From the NCBI RefSeq assembly GCF_013155335.1, contig NZ_JABJQZ010000001.1, positions 186,001 to 250,000 of the forward strand: 64,000 bases of DNA, given 5' to 3'. Of the stretch, positions 24,870 to 34,379 are shown piece by piece (the first letter of the stretch is position 1; the number at the start of each line of letters is the position of its first letter). Source of the stretch: Nocardioides sp. zg-1230 (GTDB lineage: Bacteria > Actinomycetota > Actinomycetes > Propionibacteriales > Nocardioidaceae). Position numbers and translations under genes: made by a program. The notes beneath the pieces were generated by a model. That model had not been told where the DNA came from and did not search any database. It saw nothing but the letters and a program-made list of their open reading frames with translations.

Positions 24870-26294
24870 ATGCGTCCCCTCCCTCGAGCCACGCCCATGA
24901 GCCCGGGAGTCGACCCGGCCGGAGTCCTGGCGTTCGTCGACGCGGTCGACGCGGATCCGAGCGTCGAGCTCCACGGGCTGATGGTGCTCCGGCACGGGCA
25001 CGTCGTCGCCGAGGGCTGGTGGGCCCCGCACACGGCGGAGCGGACGCGGCTGGTCTACTCGCTCAGCAAGAGCTTCACCTCGACTGCTCTGGCGTTCGCG
25101 GTGGACGAGGGTCTGGTCGACCTCGACGACACGGTGCTGCAGCACTTCCCGGAGTACGCCGACGAGGTGACCGATCCGCGCAGCCGGTCGCTCACCCTGC
25201 GGCACCTCATCTCGATGGCCAGCGGTCACGACCGGGAGATGTGGCCGGAGGCCGTGGCGCGGGACCGCGAGGACCCGGTTCGCGGGTTCCTGCTGATCCC
25301 GCCGGAGGTGACCCCGGGCAGCGTCTTCGCCTACAGCCAACCCTGCACCTACACCGTCGCCGCCGTGATCCAGCGACGCGCGGGGCAGCGGCTGAGCGAG
25401 TACCTCGGTCCGCGGCTCCTCGAGCCGCTCGGGATCGACCCGGTCGCCTGGTTCTCCATGTCGCCGGGACGCGAACAGGGCTTCAGCGGACTCTTCGCCC
25501 GCGCCGAGGACGTGGCGAAGCTCGGCCAGCTCTACCTCCAGGGCGGCCGCTGGGACGAGCAGCAGTTGATCCCCGAGTCGTACGTCGCCCAGGCGACGTC
25601 CCGGGCGGTGGCCACGGCGGATGAGGATCCGGACAAGGTCGACTGGAGCCAGGGCTACGGCTACGGCTTCTGGATGTCGCGGCACGGCTACCGCGGCGAC
25701 GGCGCCTTCGGCCAGTTCTGCCTGGTGCTGCCGGAGCAGGACGCCGTGGTCGCCATCACCGGTGGCACCGAGGCGATGCAGACGGTCCTGGACCACGTCT
25801 GGGAGCACCTGCTCCCCAGCCTCGGTGGCGACACCGAGATGGTCGAGGACGCACACCCTCGCCTGGTGGAGCGGCTCCGCACGCTCGGTCTGCCGCCCTG
25901 CCCGGGTACGCCGTCGCCGCCGCGACGGGAGGACTGGAGCGGTACGACGTTCTCGGTCGACTCCTCCGCGTCCGCGCTGTCGTCCGTCGCCGTGGAGACA
26001 GCGAACGGCAGCGTCGGCATCACGCTCCATGAGCCGGACAACGCCCTGACCTTCACAGCGGGCGCCGGCGAGTGGCTCGTCTCCGAGCCGAGCGACGCCT
26101 CAGGGGACGACGTACCCGTGGCGGCCTCGGCCGGCTGGATCGACGACGACACCCTCCGGATCGAGGCGATCTTCCTCGAGACACCTCATCGCCTGGACGT
26201 CGAGTGCTCCCTCTCGACCGGGACCGCACGAGCCGCGTGGCGCGGTACGCCGCTGGACGGCGGCAGGCTGAAGAGGCTGCACCGCCCGCGGTAG
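24870..26294 (+). CDS. Serine hydrolase, beta-lactamase/esterase family
   Basis: A 474-residue protein of the class C beta-lactamase-like fold. The SxxK motif is YSLSKSFTSTA (Ser and Lys near residues 66-69), the Tyr motif is FAYSQPCTYTVAAV, and the third motif region is GYGYGFWMSRHGYRGDGAFGQ. After the ~350-residue catalytic domain there is a C-terminal ~115-residue beta-rich domain (WSGTTFSVDSSASALSSVAV ...). No signal peptide is visible, so it is probably cytoplasmic. Related proteins are esterases or amidohydrolases rather than antibiotic hydrolases. Confidence 0.88.
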   Translation: MRPLPRATPMSPGVDPAGVLAFVDAVDADPSVELHGLMVLRHGHVVAEGWWAPHTAERTRLVYSLSKSFTSTALAFAVDEGLVDLDDTVLQHFPEYADEVTDPRSRSLTLRHLISMASGHDREMWPEAVARDREDPVRGFLLIPPEVTPGSVFAYSQPCTYTVAAVIQRRAGQRLSEYLGPRLLEPLGIDPVAWFSMSPGREQGFSGLFARAEDVAKLGQLYLQGGRWDEQQLIPESYVAQATSRAVATADEDPDKVDWSQGYGYGFWMSRHGYRGDGAFGQFCLVLPEQDAVVAITGGTEAMQTVLDHVWEHLLPSLGGDTEMVEDAHPRLVERLRTLGLPPCPGTPSPPRREDWSGTTFSVDSSASALSSVAVETANGSVGITLHEPDNALTFTAGAGEWLVSEPSDASGDDVPVAASAGWIDDDTLRIEAIFLETPHRLDVECSLSTGTARAAWRGTPLDGGRLKRLHRPR

Positions 26295-26310
26295 AGGCCG
26301 CTCAGGCCCC

Positions 26311-26640
26311 GTGACCGGCTTCCACCGCGCGGCACGTGCACCGTCGACCCACACGACGTCGGCATCCACGCCGTCTGCGCGGTCATGCGGAGGAGTTCCT
26401 CGCCTGCCCGTGCTCGGTCGGCAACGACCTCTGACACCACGGCTCCAAGGGGACTTGCCCGGGGTCGTGCCCGGCGACGGCTGGTGCGTCGTCGCGGTCC
26501 GCTGGCTGCAGGCGTACAACCTCGGCGTGAGCCTGTCGTGCTTCGCCGCCACCTCCGAGCGCGCGCTCGACGTCGTGCCGCTCCACCCGGTCCACGCCCA
26601 GTCCGTCGACGTACCTACGGATCCGCGCGACTTGCGATAG
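26311..26640 (+). pseudogene. Decayed DUF2237 family gene (three single-base deletions)
   Basis: Reading across three frames reconstructs a DUF2237 protein. TGFHR is in frame 1; after a one-base loss near 26327 the frame gives GTCTVDPHDVGIHAVCAVM; after another near 26391 it gives EEFLACPCSVGNDL; and after a third near 26430 it returns to TPRLQGDLPGVVPGDGWC, WLQAYNLGV and ATSERALDVVPL. These match the family's usual GFxRDGxC, DVGxHxVCA, GNDLSTPR, GLxPGDxWC and AThERALE blocks. The N-terminal NVLG segment is missing. The order of blocks is intact, so this is a recently inactivated gene. Confidence 0.8.
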
Positions 26641-26650
26641 GCGGACCCGG

Positions 26651-27916
26651 TCAAAGCTCCTCTGGCGTGCCCTCGTCCGCATCCCGACGGCGAAGGGCCC
26701 GGCTGGGAATTCGCCCGGCAAGCTTCCCAGTCGCGGACGACGCCCGCTCGGCCGTCCCGGCGCCCAGTCGCTTGCCAGCAGCGACTGTGTCACCGCCAAG
26801 GGCTCGCGCACGGTCCCGGACGTCGGCCGCGGCCGCGCCCCACCGCCTCTGCTCGACGGTCTGCTGATCCAGTCCGATCCCGAGAGTCTGGTGAAGCTCG
26901 CCCACCGCGGCGGCGACCTGCGTGCTCGCTGCCACGACCGCCGGGGACTGGATGGGGTTGAACAGGACCTTGGAGTTCGCGGTCCCCGCAGCGTCCTGGA
27001 TACGGGTGAGCAGCCGCTGCGTGCTGGTGGCGATGGTCGCGAGCCGATCCCTACGGGCCGCCTTCAAGCCGAGCCGATGCCCCTCGAGATCCCCGGGCGC
27101 CGTCTCCATGACGCGGTCGAGCTCGAGGACGGCGATCCCCTCCTGGAGCTGGAAGCAGCGGGCCAGAACCGTGAGCCACTCGCGCGTCTTGGCCTCCGCC
27201 TCCTGCGCGGTCTTCATGAGCTCGGCGACGGTTGACTTCCGCTCCAGCCTCTCCGCCAGCGCGTCGAGCTGGAGCAGCGCGTACGCCTGGGTGTCCGCGA
27301 TCGTCCCTGCTGCGTCCTGGACCTTCGACCACGTGACCTCGTTGACGCGACCCACGTGCTCGCGGATCGTCATCGCCTCGTCGATCTGTAGCCCGACGCC
27401 GATCATCCGCGCGACGACGGAGTCCTTCTGCGCCCGCAGCACGTCGTCGAGCTTCGCGTCGATCACCGCGAGATAGTCCGTGATCTCGTCCATGGCCTGC
27501 TGCATCGCCATCTGCGCCATCAGCGCGGGGGCGTTTGCGAGCAACGCGGGGTTGGTCGGAAGCGACCCGGGGCCCTTCTCGAGCTGGATCCACGACTTGC
27601 TGGCACCGGGCTTGCCGATCATGGCGTGGCTGATACCGGGCGTCTTCGTGGGCATCAGACCGCCAAGCTCGTCGATCTTCCTCGCGGACTCCTCGGTCAG
27701 CCTCACCCATCGGGCGGAGTCCGCCGGTCCCGCTGCAGCCACCTTCGTGCCGACGGCCTGCGCGCCAGTCGCAGCCCTGCTCAGCACCTTACTGAGGCGC
27801 GGACCGAGGTCCCTCGACGGCAGGCCGTGAGTCTGGACGAACCGCTCGAGGGCCGACGCACTGCCGATGACGGCCAAGCCGTCGCCGTCACTGATCAGCT
27901 CGATCTCGTTGTCCAC
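26651..27916 (-). CDS. Hypothetical helical protein
   Basis: A 421-residue soluble protein, start ATG or alternative nearby, with MDNEIELISDGDGLAVIGSA at the N-terminus. Most of it is predicted helical, with long amphipathic stretches (LAERLERKSTVAELMKTAQE, SPAVVAASTQVAAAVGELHQ) that may be coiled coil, and a basic Ala-rich tail (RIPSRALRRRDADEG). I recognise no catalytic motif and no membrane segment. It sits at the left side of the accessory island, next to the IS3 element; its codon usage is like the core genome. Confidence 0.7.
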   Translation of the reverse strand: MDNEIELISDGDGLAVIGSASALERFVQTHGLPSRDLGPRLSKVLSRAATGAQAVGTKVAAAGPADSARWVRLTEESARKIDELGGLMPTKTPGISHAMIGKPGASKSWIQLEKGPGSLPTNPALLANAPALMAQMAMQQAMDEITDYLAVIDAKLDDVLRAQKDSVVARMIGVGLQIDEAMTIREHVGRVNEVTWSKVQDAAGTIADTQAYALLQLDALAERLERKSTVAELMKTAQEAEAKTREWLTVLARCFQLQEGIAVLELDRVMETAPGDLEGHRLGLKAARRDRLATIATSTQRLLTRIQDAAGTANSKVLFNPIQSPAVVAASTQVAAAVGELHQTLGIGLDQQTVEQRRWGAAAADVRDRARALGGDTVAAGKRLGAGTAERASSATGKLAGRIPSRALRRRDADEGTPEEL

Positions 27917-28056
27917 GTCGGCTCCTGAGTGCGTCTTGAGCCAGCGGCTCCCTGTATGAACGGCTGCCTACTCGACCTGCCGGCTCGGTGACCCTACGTG
28001 GAGCGATGGCCGGCCTTGGGGGAATGGGCCCACACGCGCTCCGTCGCGTGCCGGGC

Positions 28057-29364
<1,308 letters not shown>

Positions 29365-29461
29365 TCAGACCCCGGCACGCGGCACCCCAAGCTGTGGCCC
29401 GGCTCGCTCCTCCCCAGCTGGTTGAGCAACACCGTCGGGTCGATGAGGCGCTGTTCGCAGG

Positions 29462-29974
29462 TCATGGAGGCGCATGGCCTTCCTGCGGTCGCTGCGCAGC
29501 TAGCACCACAGCCAGGATCTTTCCGGCCGCGACAACCGGATCCTCGTGCTCCCAAATCCGCACAACCGTCCACCCCCCCGCCTGCAAACGCGCAACTGTG
29601 TCTGCGTCCCTTGCGACGTTGCCTTGGATTCTTGGATGCCAGTACGCGGAGTTCGTCCGAGGGATGCTGCCATGCGCGGGGCATCCATGCCAGAAGCATC
29701 CGTCGATAAAGACCGCGACTCGAGCTCGTGAGAAGACAAGGTCTGCCCGCCGATTTAGCGTGGGAATCGGACGAGTGTCGACTCGGTACCTAAGGCCGGC
29801 ACGGTGGACAAGGCGTCTAACGGCGAGCTCGGGGGTCGTGTCTCGCCGGCGGTTGCCTTGCATGCTGCGCCGCACGCCCGGCGTGGACGCCCATGAACCA
29901 GCCTCATCCACGCTTCCAGCGTCGCATACCCATGAAACGCTGGACTCATGTAAGGAGCTCCAGCTGTTGATCAC
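29462..29974 (-). CDS. vsr: Very short patch repair endonuclease (Vsr)
   Basis: A T:G mismatch endonuclease that protects m5C sites from deamination. Family segments are SWASTPGVRRSMQGNRRRDT, TPELAVRRLVHRAGLRYRV, RRADLVFSRARVAVFIDGCF (catalytic Asp) and FWHGCPAHGSIPRTNSAYW (zinc/active-site His and Cys), with GGWTVVRIWEHED near the C-terminus. Length is in the normal range. The GTG at 29974 gives about 28 extra residues before SWAS; the true start may be an internal GTG nearer that motif. It belongs functionally with the two 5-methylcytosine methyltransferases 4-6 kb away, although an IS, a pseudogene and the McrB-like operon lie around it. Confidence 0.88.
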   Translation of the reverse strand: MINSWSSLHESSVSWVCDAGSVDEAGSWASTPGVRRSMQGNRRRDTTPELAVRRLVHRAGLRYRVDTRPIPTLNRRADLVFSRARVAVFIDGCFWHGCPAHGSIPRTNSAYWHPRIQGNVARDADTVARLQAGGWTVVRIWEHEDPVVAAGKILAVVLAAQRPQEGHAPP

Positions 29975-30419
29975 GTCGCGGGTCCCGGGATTTGCGGGTG
30001 TCCCGGCTGTTCCGGTGCGTGGCGTCGAGAAGGACTCTGGGGTGTCGGCCTGCGGGTCGGCGGCCTCATTCGACTGATGTCATCGCTGGTCTAGCCACGG
30101 ATGCCGCAGAGAAGTGAGATGGGCCGGCCCAGCGAGGCCGAGTCCGGTTTCAGCACATGAGTGGGAGCCGTCGTCAGATTTGCTCGCCTTGCTCTTGGGA
30201 CCGTAGCCGTGGGTGCGCCCCCGGTGGGCCTGTCGAGTCGACACACAGCGACACGACAGGAGATCTGATGGGCTGCAGACGACCTAGTCGGCATCGACTT
30301 GGGCATCGCCTGCGACCACACCGTGCGGTGCTGGCCGAGGATGGCCGCGAGGTCTGTCGACGCCGATGCCACCCGAGTGTGGGGGGCGTGACTCTGATAG
30401 AGCACGCAGCACTGGACGG
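29975..30419. other. Gene-free island segment
   Basis: No frame here shows coding character or a recognisable domain. It lies between vsr and a regulator fragment and looks like decayed DNA. The segment at 30707-31043 on the other side of the fragment is similarly empty, apart from about 35 bases that still resemble the region just upstream of the intact SARP gene. Confidence 0.5.
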
Positions 30420-30706
30420 GGCCGGCCCGCGCGATGATGTCTGCCCGCTGCGGAGCGCCGGACAACGTCGAGCCGACGGCGCAGCGTGACCAACATACGC
30501 CTGCAGCGTCCCGGGCGTAGGCGGGCGGGAGCTCCCCGCAGACGCACTCTCGACGAGGTGATCCGCCGTCACGACCCGGTCTTGCTGGATCACCAGGGCC
30601 GCCCGTACGGCGCGCTGTGCCGCCCGACGACGTCCACGACCGCGCCGTCCCGCCGGGCTGTGAACTCGTTGAGCACGTGCAGGTTGAACTCCAGCTGTCC
30701 GTCCAC
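30420..30706 (-). pseudogene. Fragment of a SARP regulator gene, homologous to the 7.4-9.3 kb gene
   Basis: The first ~290 bases of a SARP gene are recognisable. VDGQLEFNLHVLNEFTARRD and GAVVDV match the start of the intact gene (DGQPELNLHVLGELTATRDG). After frameshifts come QQDRVVTADHLVE, GTLQAYVGH and ADIIARAGP, again in the order of the intact gene. One frameshift is a 2-base insertion (CACTCTCGACG against CACTCGACG). The GTG start is kept; homology ends abruptly near 30420, before the BTAD domain. Long identical DNA blocks such as CCACGACCGCGCCGTCCC show common descent. Confidence 0.82.
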
Positions 30707-31043
30707 CCCACTCCTCGCGTAGACCTTCGTCGAGGAGAGTGGCGCTGGCACGCCCCCGCGCCCCAATTCAAGGCACCCGTTTCCCGACGGGACGCCGCGC
30801 CAGTGCGACGCCCTGAGCTCCACTCTGGGTGGCGAATCGGGCGGCCCGACTCTAGCGACCGCCTACCCAGTCGGCCTCACGGAACCCGGCTCGAGATGCG
30901 AAGGCGGCCAGGCGGCAATCGCTCGCATGTGCTGCGCGCGTCAGACGACCGGGCTCCCTTTGTCTCCGGCGCCAGACCAACAGAGGACTCGGCAAAGCCG
31001 ATACCGCACACCTGACCTCGCGAGACCAACTACTGCGGGGTCG

Positions 31044-31271
31044 TCACGCCTTGCGCCGCCGGCGCAGTTCGCGATCGTAAGCAGCGTTCGCCGCTCGACA
31101 CTTAGCGCACCGACACCCAGTGACGTACCGATACCTCGTGCCGTGACGCCCAACGCCACCAACCGCCCGAGTGCCGGCCAGCCATTGACGACGGTAGGCG
31201 CGAGCCGCATGGGCACAGTCTCCGCAGCGACAGCCCGCGCACCATTCGGCCCAGGTCCCATGGTCTGCCAC
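31044..31271 (-). CDS. Small Cys-rich protein with duplicated HGT-GCRC motif
   Basis: A 75-residue basic protein made of two copies of one motif: HGTWAEWCAGCRCGDCAHAA with ARAYRRQW, then HGTRYRYVTGCRCAKCRAAN with AAYDREL. Each copy has Cys residues spaced C-x-C-x2-C, probably binding zinc, followed by a helix with Tyr and Arg. Single-copy versions of this motif are common in actinophages and mobile islands; their function is unknown. The start is GTG. It is divergent from the McrB-like operon, with about 155 bases between. Confidence 0.65.
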   Translation of the reverse strand: MADHGTWAEWCAGCRCGDCAHAARAYRRQWLAGTRAVGGVGRHGTRYRYVTGCRCAKCRAANAAYDRELRRRRKA

Positions 31272-31427
31272 GCCCCGATTATGAACCCCGCTGCGCTGTA
31301 CGTGGAAGGCGGACCCTCGCCAGGCGCCGAGCTCAGATACGAGGGAGCACGCTCTGGGCCGTTCCGGAGCCTAAGAGGCTTACCGCCCGTTAGGGTCTGA
31401 GATCGCACGAGGCGAGCAAGGAGAGCC

Positions 31428-33107
31428 ATGACCAGCACCCAGTGGAGTACGGCGTCGCACGACGTCATCCCCCCTTTGGAGTTCGATCTGCTGCTCACCG
31501 AGGTACCCACATACCTTCACGGACTATTGAGAAGCGAGCACGAGGAATTCCGCGAGCCCTATGCGGCCGTCAGACAGAACATTCAAACTGTCATTAATGA
31601 GAATTCCGTTCGATCCCGAGCAGCGGCGCAGCCGCCCAGGTCTGACGTAGCCCCCAGTCGACTTCGAACGTGGAAGAAGGTCTTCGAAGAGTTCGGACTC
31701 CTCTATGTATCGGATGATCAGAGACTGAGGACTACTGCGCTCGGAAGCCGCGTGCGAGACCTTCATTCTGACCTTGCCGATAAGGTTGCAGGAGCAAACG
31801 CGCATATCGCATCTCTGGGCCTGGCCGTTCTAGGTCGGCACACGCTGAGAAGTCCGCTCACAACTGCCTCCTACCCTCCCGAGACGGATTTGCACCCATA
31901 TCGGGCGATCTGGGCGACCGTTCGGGCCCTCGACGATCGGGTGCACTGGGAGGAGTTGAATCGCGTCCTGATGCACCTCACGCAAGACGCGGACCTAAGA
32001 GCCGCGATTGATCACATTCGCGCCACCAGACCAGCAAGCGGCAGCTACACGGAAGCCGCACTTGGGCGCCTGGGCACGCCGGCGGTTGACGACGGAGCCG
32101 AAACGCGGAGGCGTATCACTCCGTGGCTCATCAAGGCCGGTCTGGGCGGGACAATCCTCGCCGAGGCCGCCGATGGCTTCTACACCCTCCGGCCTGAGTA
32201 TCGAACCCTCATCGATGCGCTACTGAGCGAACCAGCCCCCACACCAACACCGCAACAACTCCTGTCGAGGGAGGCGTATCTCGCATACTTGATCGCGGGA
32301 TTAGCCGCCTCTGATGCTCCGGAAACACTGGAAGACGAACCGGTACTCGATCGGCTCGAAGCGATCTGCCAGCGCTATGGAAGCCGGAAGATCATCGCGC
32401 TTTCCGGAATTCCCGGGACTGGAAAGACGCGACTTGCACGCATGCTCGCCTCCCGCATAACGCAGAACGACACATACAGGATTCAAGAAATTCAGTTCCA
32501 CGAGCGGACAGGTTACGAACAATTCGTTGAAGGCTTCGTCCCGAGGACTGATGGCACCGGATTTGAACTGAAGCCAATGACACTGCGAGAGATTAACGAC
32601 CGCGCGCGCCAGGATCCCGGAGGGCGCCCGTATGTTCTTCTAATTGAGGAATTGACTCGGGCGGACGTGCACGCCGCTTTAGGAGAGTTGCTTACATATA
32701 TCGAGCATCGCGATCGGTCTTTTCGGCTACCGCTTTCCCAATTGGACATGAAGTTGGCACCGAACCTCGTTGTGATCGCCACCATGAATCCGCGGGATAA
32801 ATCCGCACTCCGCCTAGACCAAGCCATCCTACGGCGACTGCACCAGATTTCGGTTGCCCCGAGCCCCGCCATACTCCAGCCCATTGCCGCACGCAATCTC
32901 ACTGCGGAAGTCGCTGTAAAGCTGTTGGCCTGGTACGCGAATTATGCCGCGGTCCTTCCGTTCGGGCATGGGGAGTTCACGCAGGCGACGAGCGAAGAGG
33001 AACTGGGGGAACTTTGGCACGGGACACTAGTGCACACTCTCACCGATGTGAGCGGTCAGATCCGCGGTGAGTTTGTTGACGCGGCCAGCACTTACCCGTG
33101 GGCCTGA
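31428..33107 (+). CDS. McrB-like AAA+ GTPase subunit of a LlaJI/BsuMI-type restriction system
   Basis: A 559-residue protein with an unknown N-terminal ~290 residues, probably the DNA-binding or target-recognition part, and a C-terminal McrB-like AAA+ domain. Walker A is LSGIPGTGKTRLARM (around 325-338), Walker B LLIEELTRADVHAALGE (around 405-420), and the sensor-I region IATMNPRDKSALRLDQAILR fits the McrB signature MNxxD. The nuclease gene follows after three bases. Codon use has far more A/T at third positions than the flanks, showing transfer. In LlaJI and BsuMI the equivalent subunit powers translocation for the restriction complex; specificity is unknown here. Confidence 0.85.
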   Translation: MTSTQWSTASHDVIPPLEFDLLLTEVPTYLHGLLRSEHEEFREPYAAVRQNIQTVINENSVRSRAAAQPPRSDVAPSRLRTWKKVFEEFGLLYVSDDQRLRTTALGSRVRDLHSDLADKVAGANAHIASLGLAVLGRHTLRSPLTTASYPPETDLHPYRAIWATVRALDDRVHWEELNRVLMHLTQDADLRAAIDHIRATRPASGSYTEAALGRLGTPAVDDGAETRRRITPWLIKAGLGGTILAEAADGFYTLRPEYRTLIDALLSEPAPTPTPQQLLSREAYLAYLIAGLAASDAPETLEDEPVLDRLEAICQRYGSRKIIALSGIPGTGKTRLARMLASRITQNDTYRIQEIQFHERTGYEQFVEGFVPRTDGTGFELKPMTLREINDRARQDPGGRPYVLLIEELTRADVHAALGELLTYIEHRDRSFRLPLSQLDMKLAPNLVVIATMNPRDKSALRLDQAILRRLHQISVAPSPAILQPIAARNLTAEVAVKLLAWYANYAAVLPFGHGEFTQATSEEELGELWHGTLVHTLTDVSGQIRGEFVDAASTYPWA

Positions 33108-33110
33108 CAG

Positions 33111-34379
33111 ATGCCAGATCTTGACTTTCTGCAGCGCGGTGAACCCACCATCATGCCGCGATCAGAATTCGATAATGTATGGGAGAGGTCGCTAGCGCCC
33201 CTGGAAGTCGCGCGCATCTTAAAAATTCGACGCCGGGTGGATCGCGTTCTGCTTTTTCCGAACCAGTTCGCGGGTGTAGCCAGAACAGAGACTGGAACGG
33301 TCCGCGTGGCGCCGAGACACCCACAATTGTTTCGTGAGTTGACCCGATCTTTCCACAGGCAGGCGCGGCAAGTTGGGGGCGTTCAGACGGGGGGCTCTGA
33401 ACGGATATCAAACGATGGCGTGGCGACCTACTTGACCGCTCTGATGGCGGTGCTGGCGGAAGGCGTTCCATTCGAATACGAATCGAAACGAGACAACTCA
33501 AGCGCTCCTCGTGGGAGTTTCGACATGTCTGGAACAATTCGCGAGTTCGCTGCTCGGGGCATAGCGCATAGGGCCGTTTCGCACGTTTCAATTCGTCACA
33601 CGGATCAGGATATCGTTTCACTTTGCCAGAGGGTCAGCGAGATGGTCCGCGACCTCACCCTGGCCTCGGAACAAGAATCGGCCACAATGGCACAACTCTT
33701 GGACGGAATCCGGACATCAGATCGCGTTCAGGAAACCGATGAGGATTCGCGGACACTGGCGTTGCGGATCAGCTCGCGCTACCCAGAACGCCCTGATGTG
33801 CTCCACCTGGTGGCCACCTGCGAAGCGCTCCTCAATGAAGAGCACACTGGGACGATGGCCCGTGTGACCGCGAGCTCCGGATCGTATCGTTTCGCAGACG
33901 CCGACGCGCTCTGGGAACGCGCCGTCCACGCAGCTTTCCAGACCGCACTCGCAGGAAGAGCAGGATTTGAGGTCGCACTACATCCTCTTCGGGGAAGTAG
34001 CACCCCCCTTTTTTCTGATGGCGGACCAGACATCGATCCTGACGTGATTGTTTTTCGGGATGGTCATCCGTGGATGGTGGTCGACGCCAAGGACTACTTG
34101 GCCGCAAGCCCAGACCCTTCAGGCGTATACCAAGTTTACGCGTATGCAAAACACCTACAAATTGAGCACGCCGCGCTGGCCTACCTTGCGGCAGATCGGC
34201 CGTGGCAAAGCAAGTTCGGCGACAACGGGGTTGCGATTCACTCGCTCGCGGTTTCACCCAAAGGCCCGGGGCCGACATTGCCCAGATTGGAATCCTCCGC
34301 TCGTCGAGTTTTGAATGAGATCCTCGACACAGACTCCCAATTGGGCGGCAATGCCTCGTCCGATCGCACGCGCGAGTAA
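33111..34379 (+). CDS. PD-(D/E)XK nuclease subunit paired with McrB-like protein
   Basis: A 422-residue protein with a nuclease motif near the C-terminus: GGPDIDPDVIVFRDGHPWM followed by VVDAKDYLA, and YQVYAYAKHL downstream. This is the D-x(n)-D-A-K version of the PD-(D/E)XK core found in McrC-like nucleases. The N-terminal ~280 residues are helical and probably bind the AAA+ partner or DNA. The last ~126 bases overlap, tail to tail, the 3' end of the methyltransferase gene on the other strand. It is the likely cleaving subunit of the restriction system. I see no second nuclease gene nearby. Confidence 0.82.
   Translation: MPDLDFLQRGEPTIMPRSEFDNVWERSLAPLEVARILKIRRRVDRVLLFPNQFAGVARTETGTVRVAPRHPQLFRELTRSFHRQARQVGGVQTGGSERISNDGVATYLTALMAVLAEGVPFEYESKRDNSSAPRGSFDMSGTIREFAARGIAHRAVSHVSIRHTDQDIVSLCQRVSEMVRDLTLASEQESATMAQLLDGIRTSDRVQETDEDSRTLALRISSRYPERPDVLHLVATCEALLNEEHTGTMARVTASSGSYRFADADALWERAVHAAFQTALAGRAGFEVALHPLRGSSTPLFSDGGPDIDPDVIVFRDGHPWMVVDAKDYLAASPDPSGVYQVYAYAKHLQIEHAALAYLAADRPWQSKFGDNGVAIHSLAVSPKGPGPTLPRLESSARRVLNEILDTDSQLGGNASSDRTRE

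Noticed and set aside
30091..30771. Long minus-strand frame across the island as a gene
   Set aside because: It reads through the SARP fragment in the wrong frame for most of its length and has no coherent domain.
33151..34033. Minus-strand frames inside the nuclease gene
   Set aside because: They are shadows; the plus-strand frame has the conserved nuclease motif and operon spacing.
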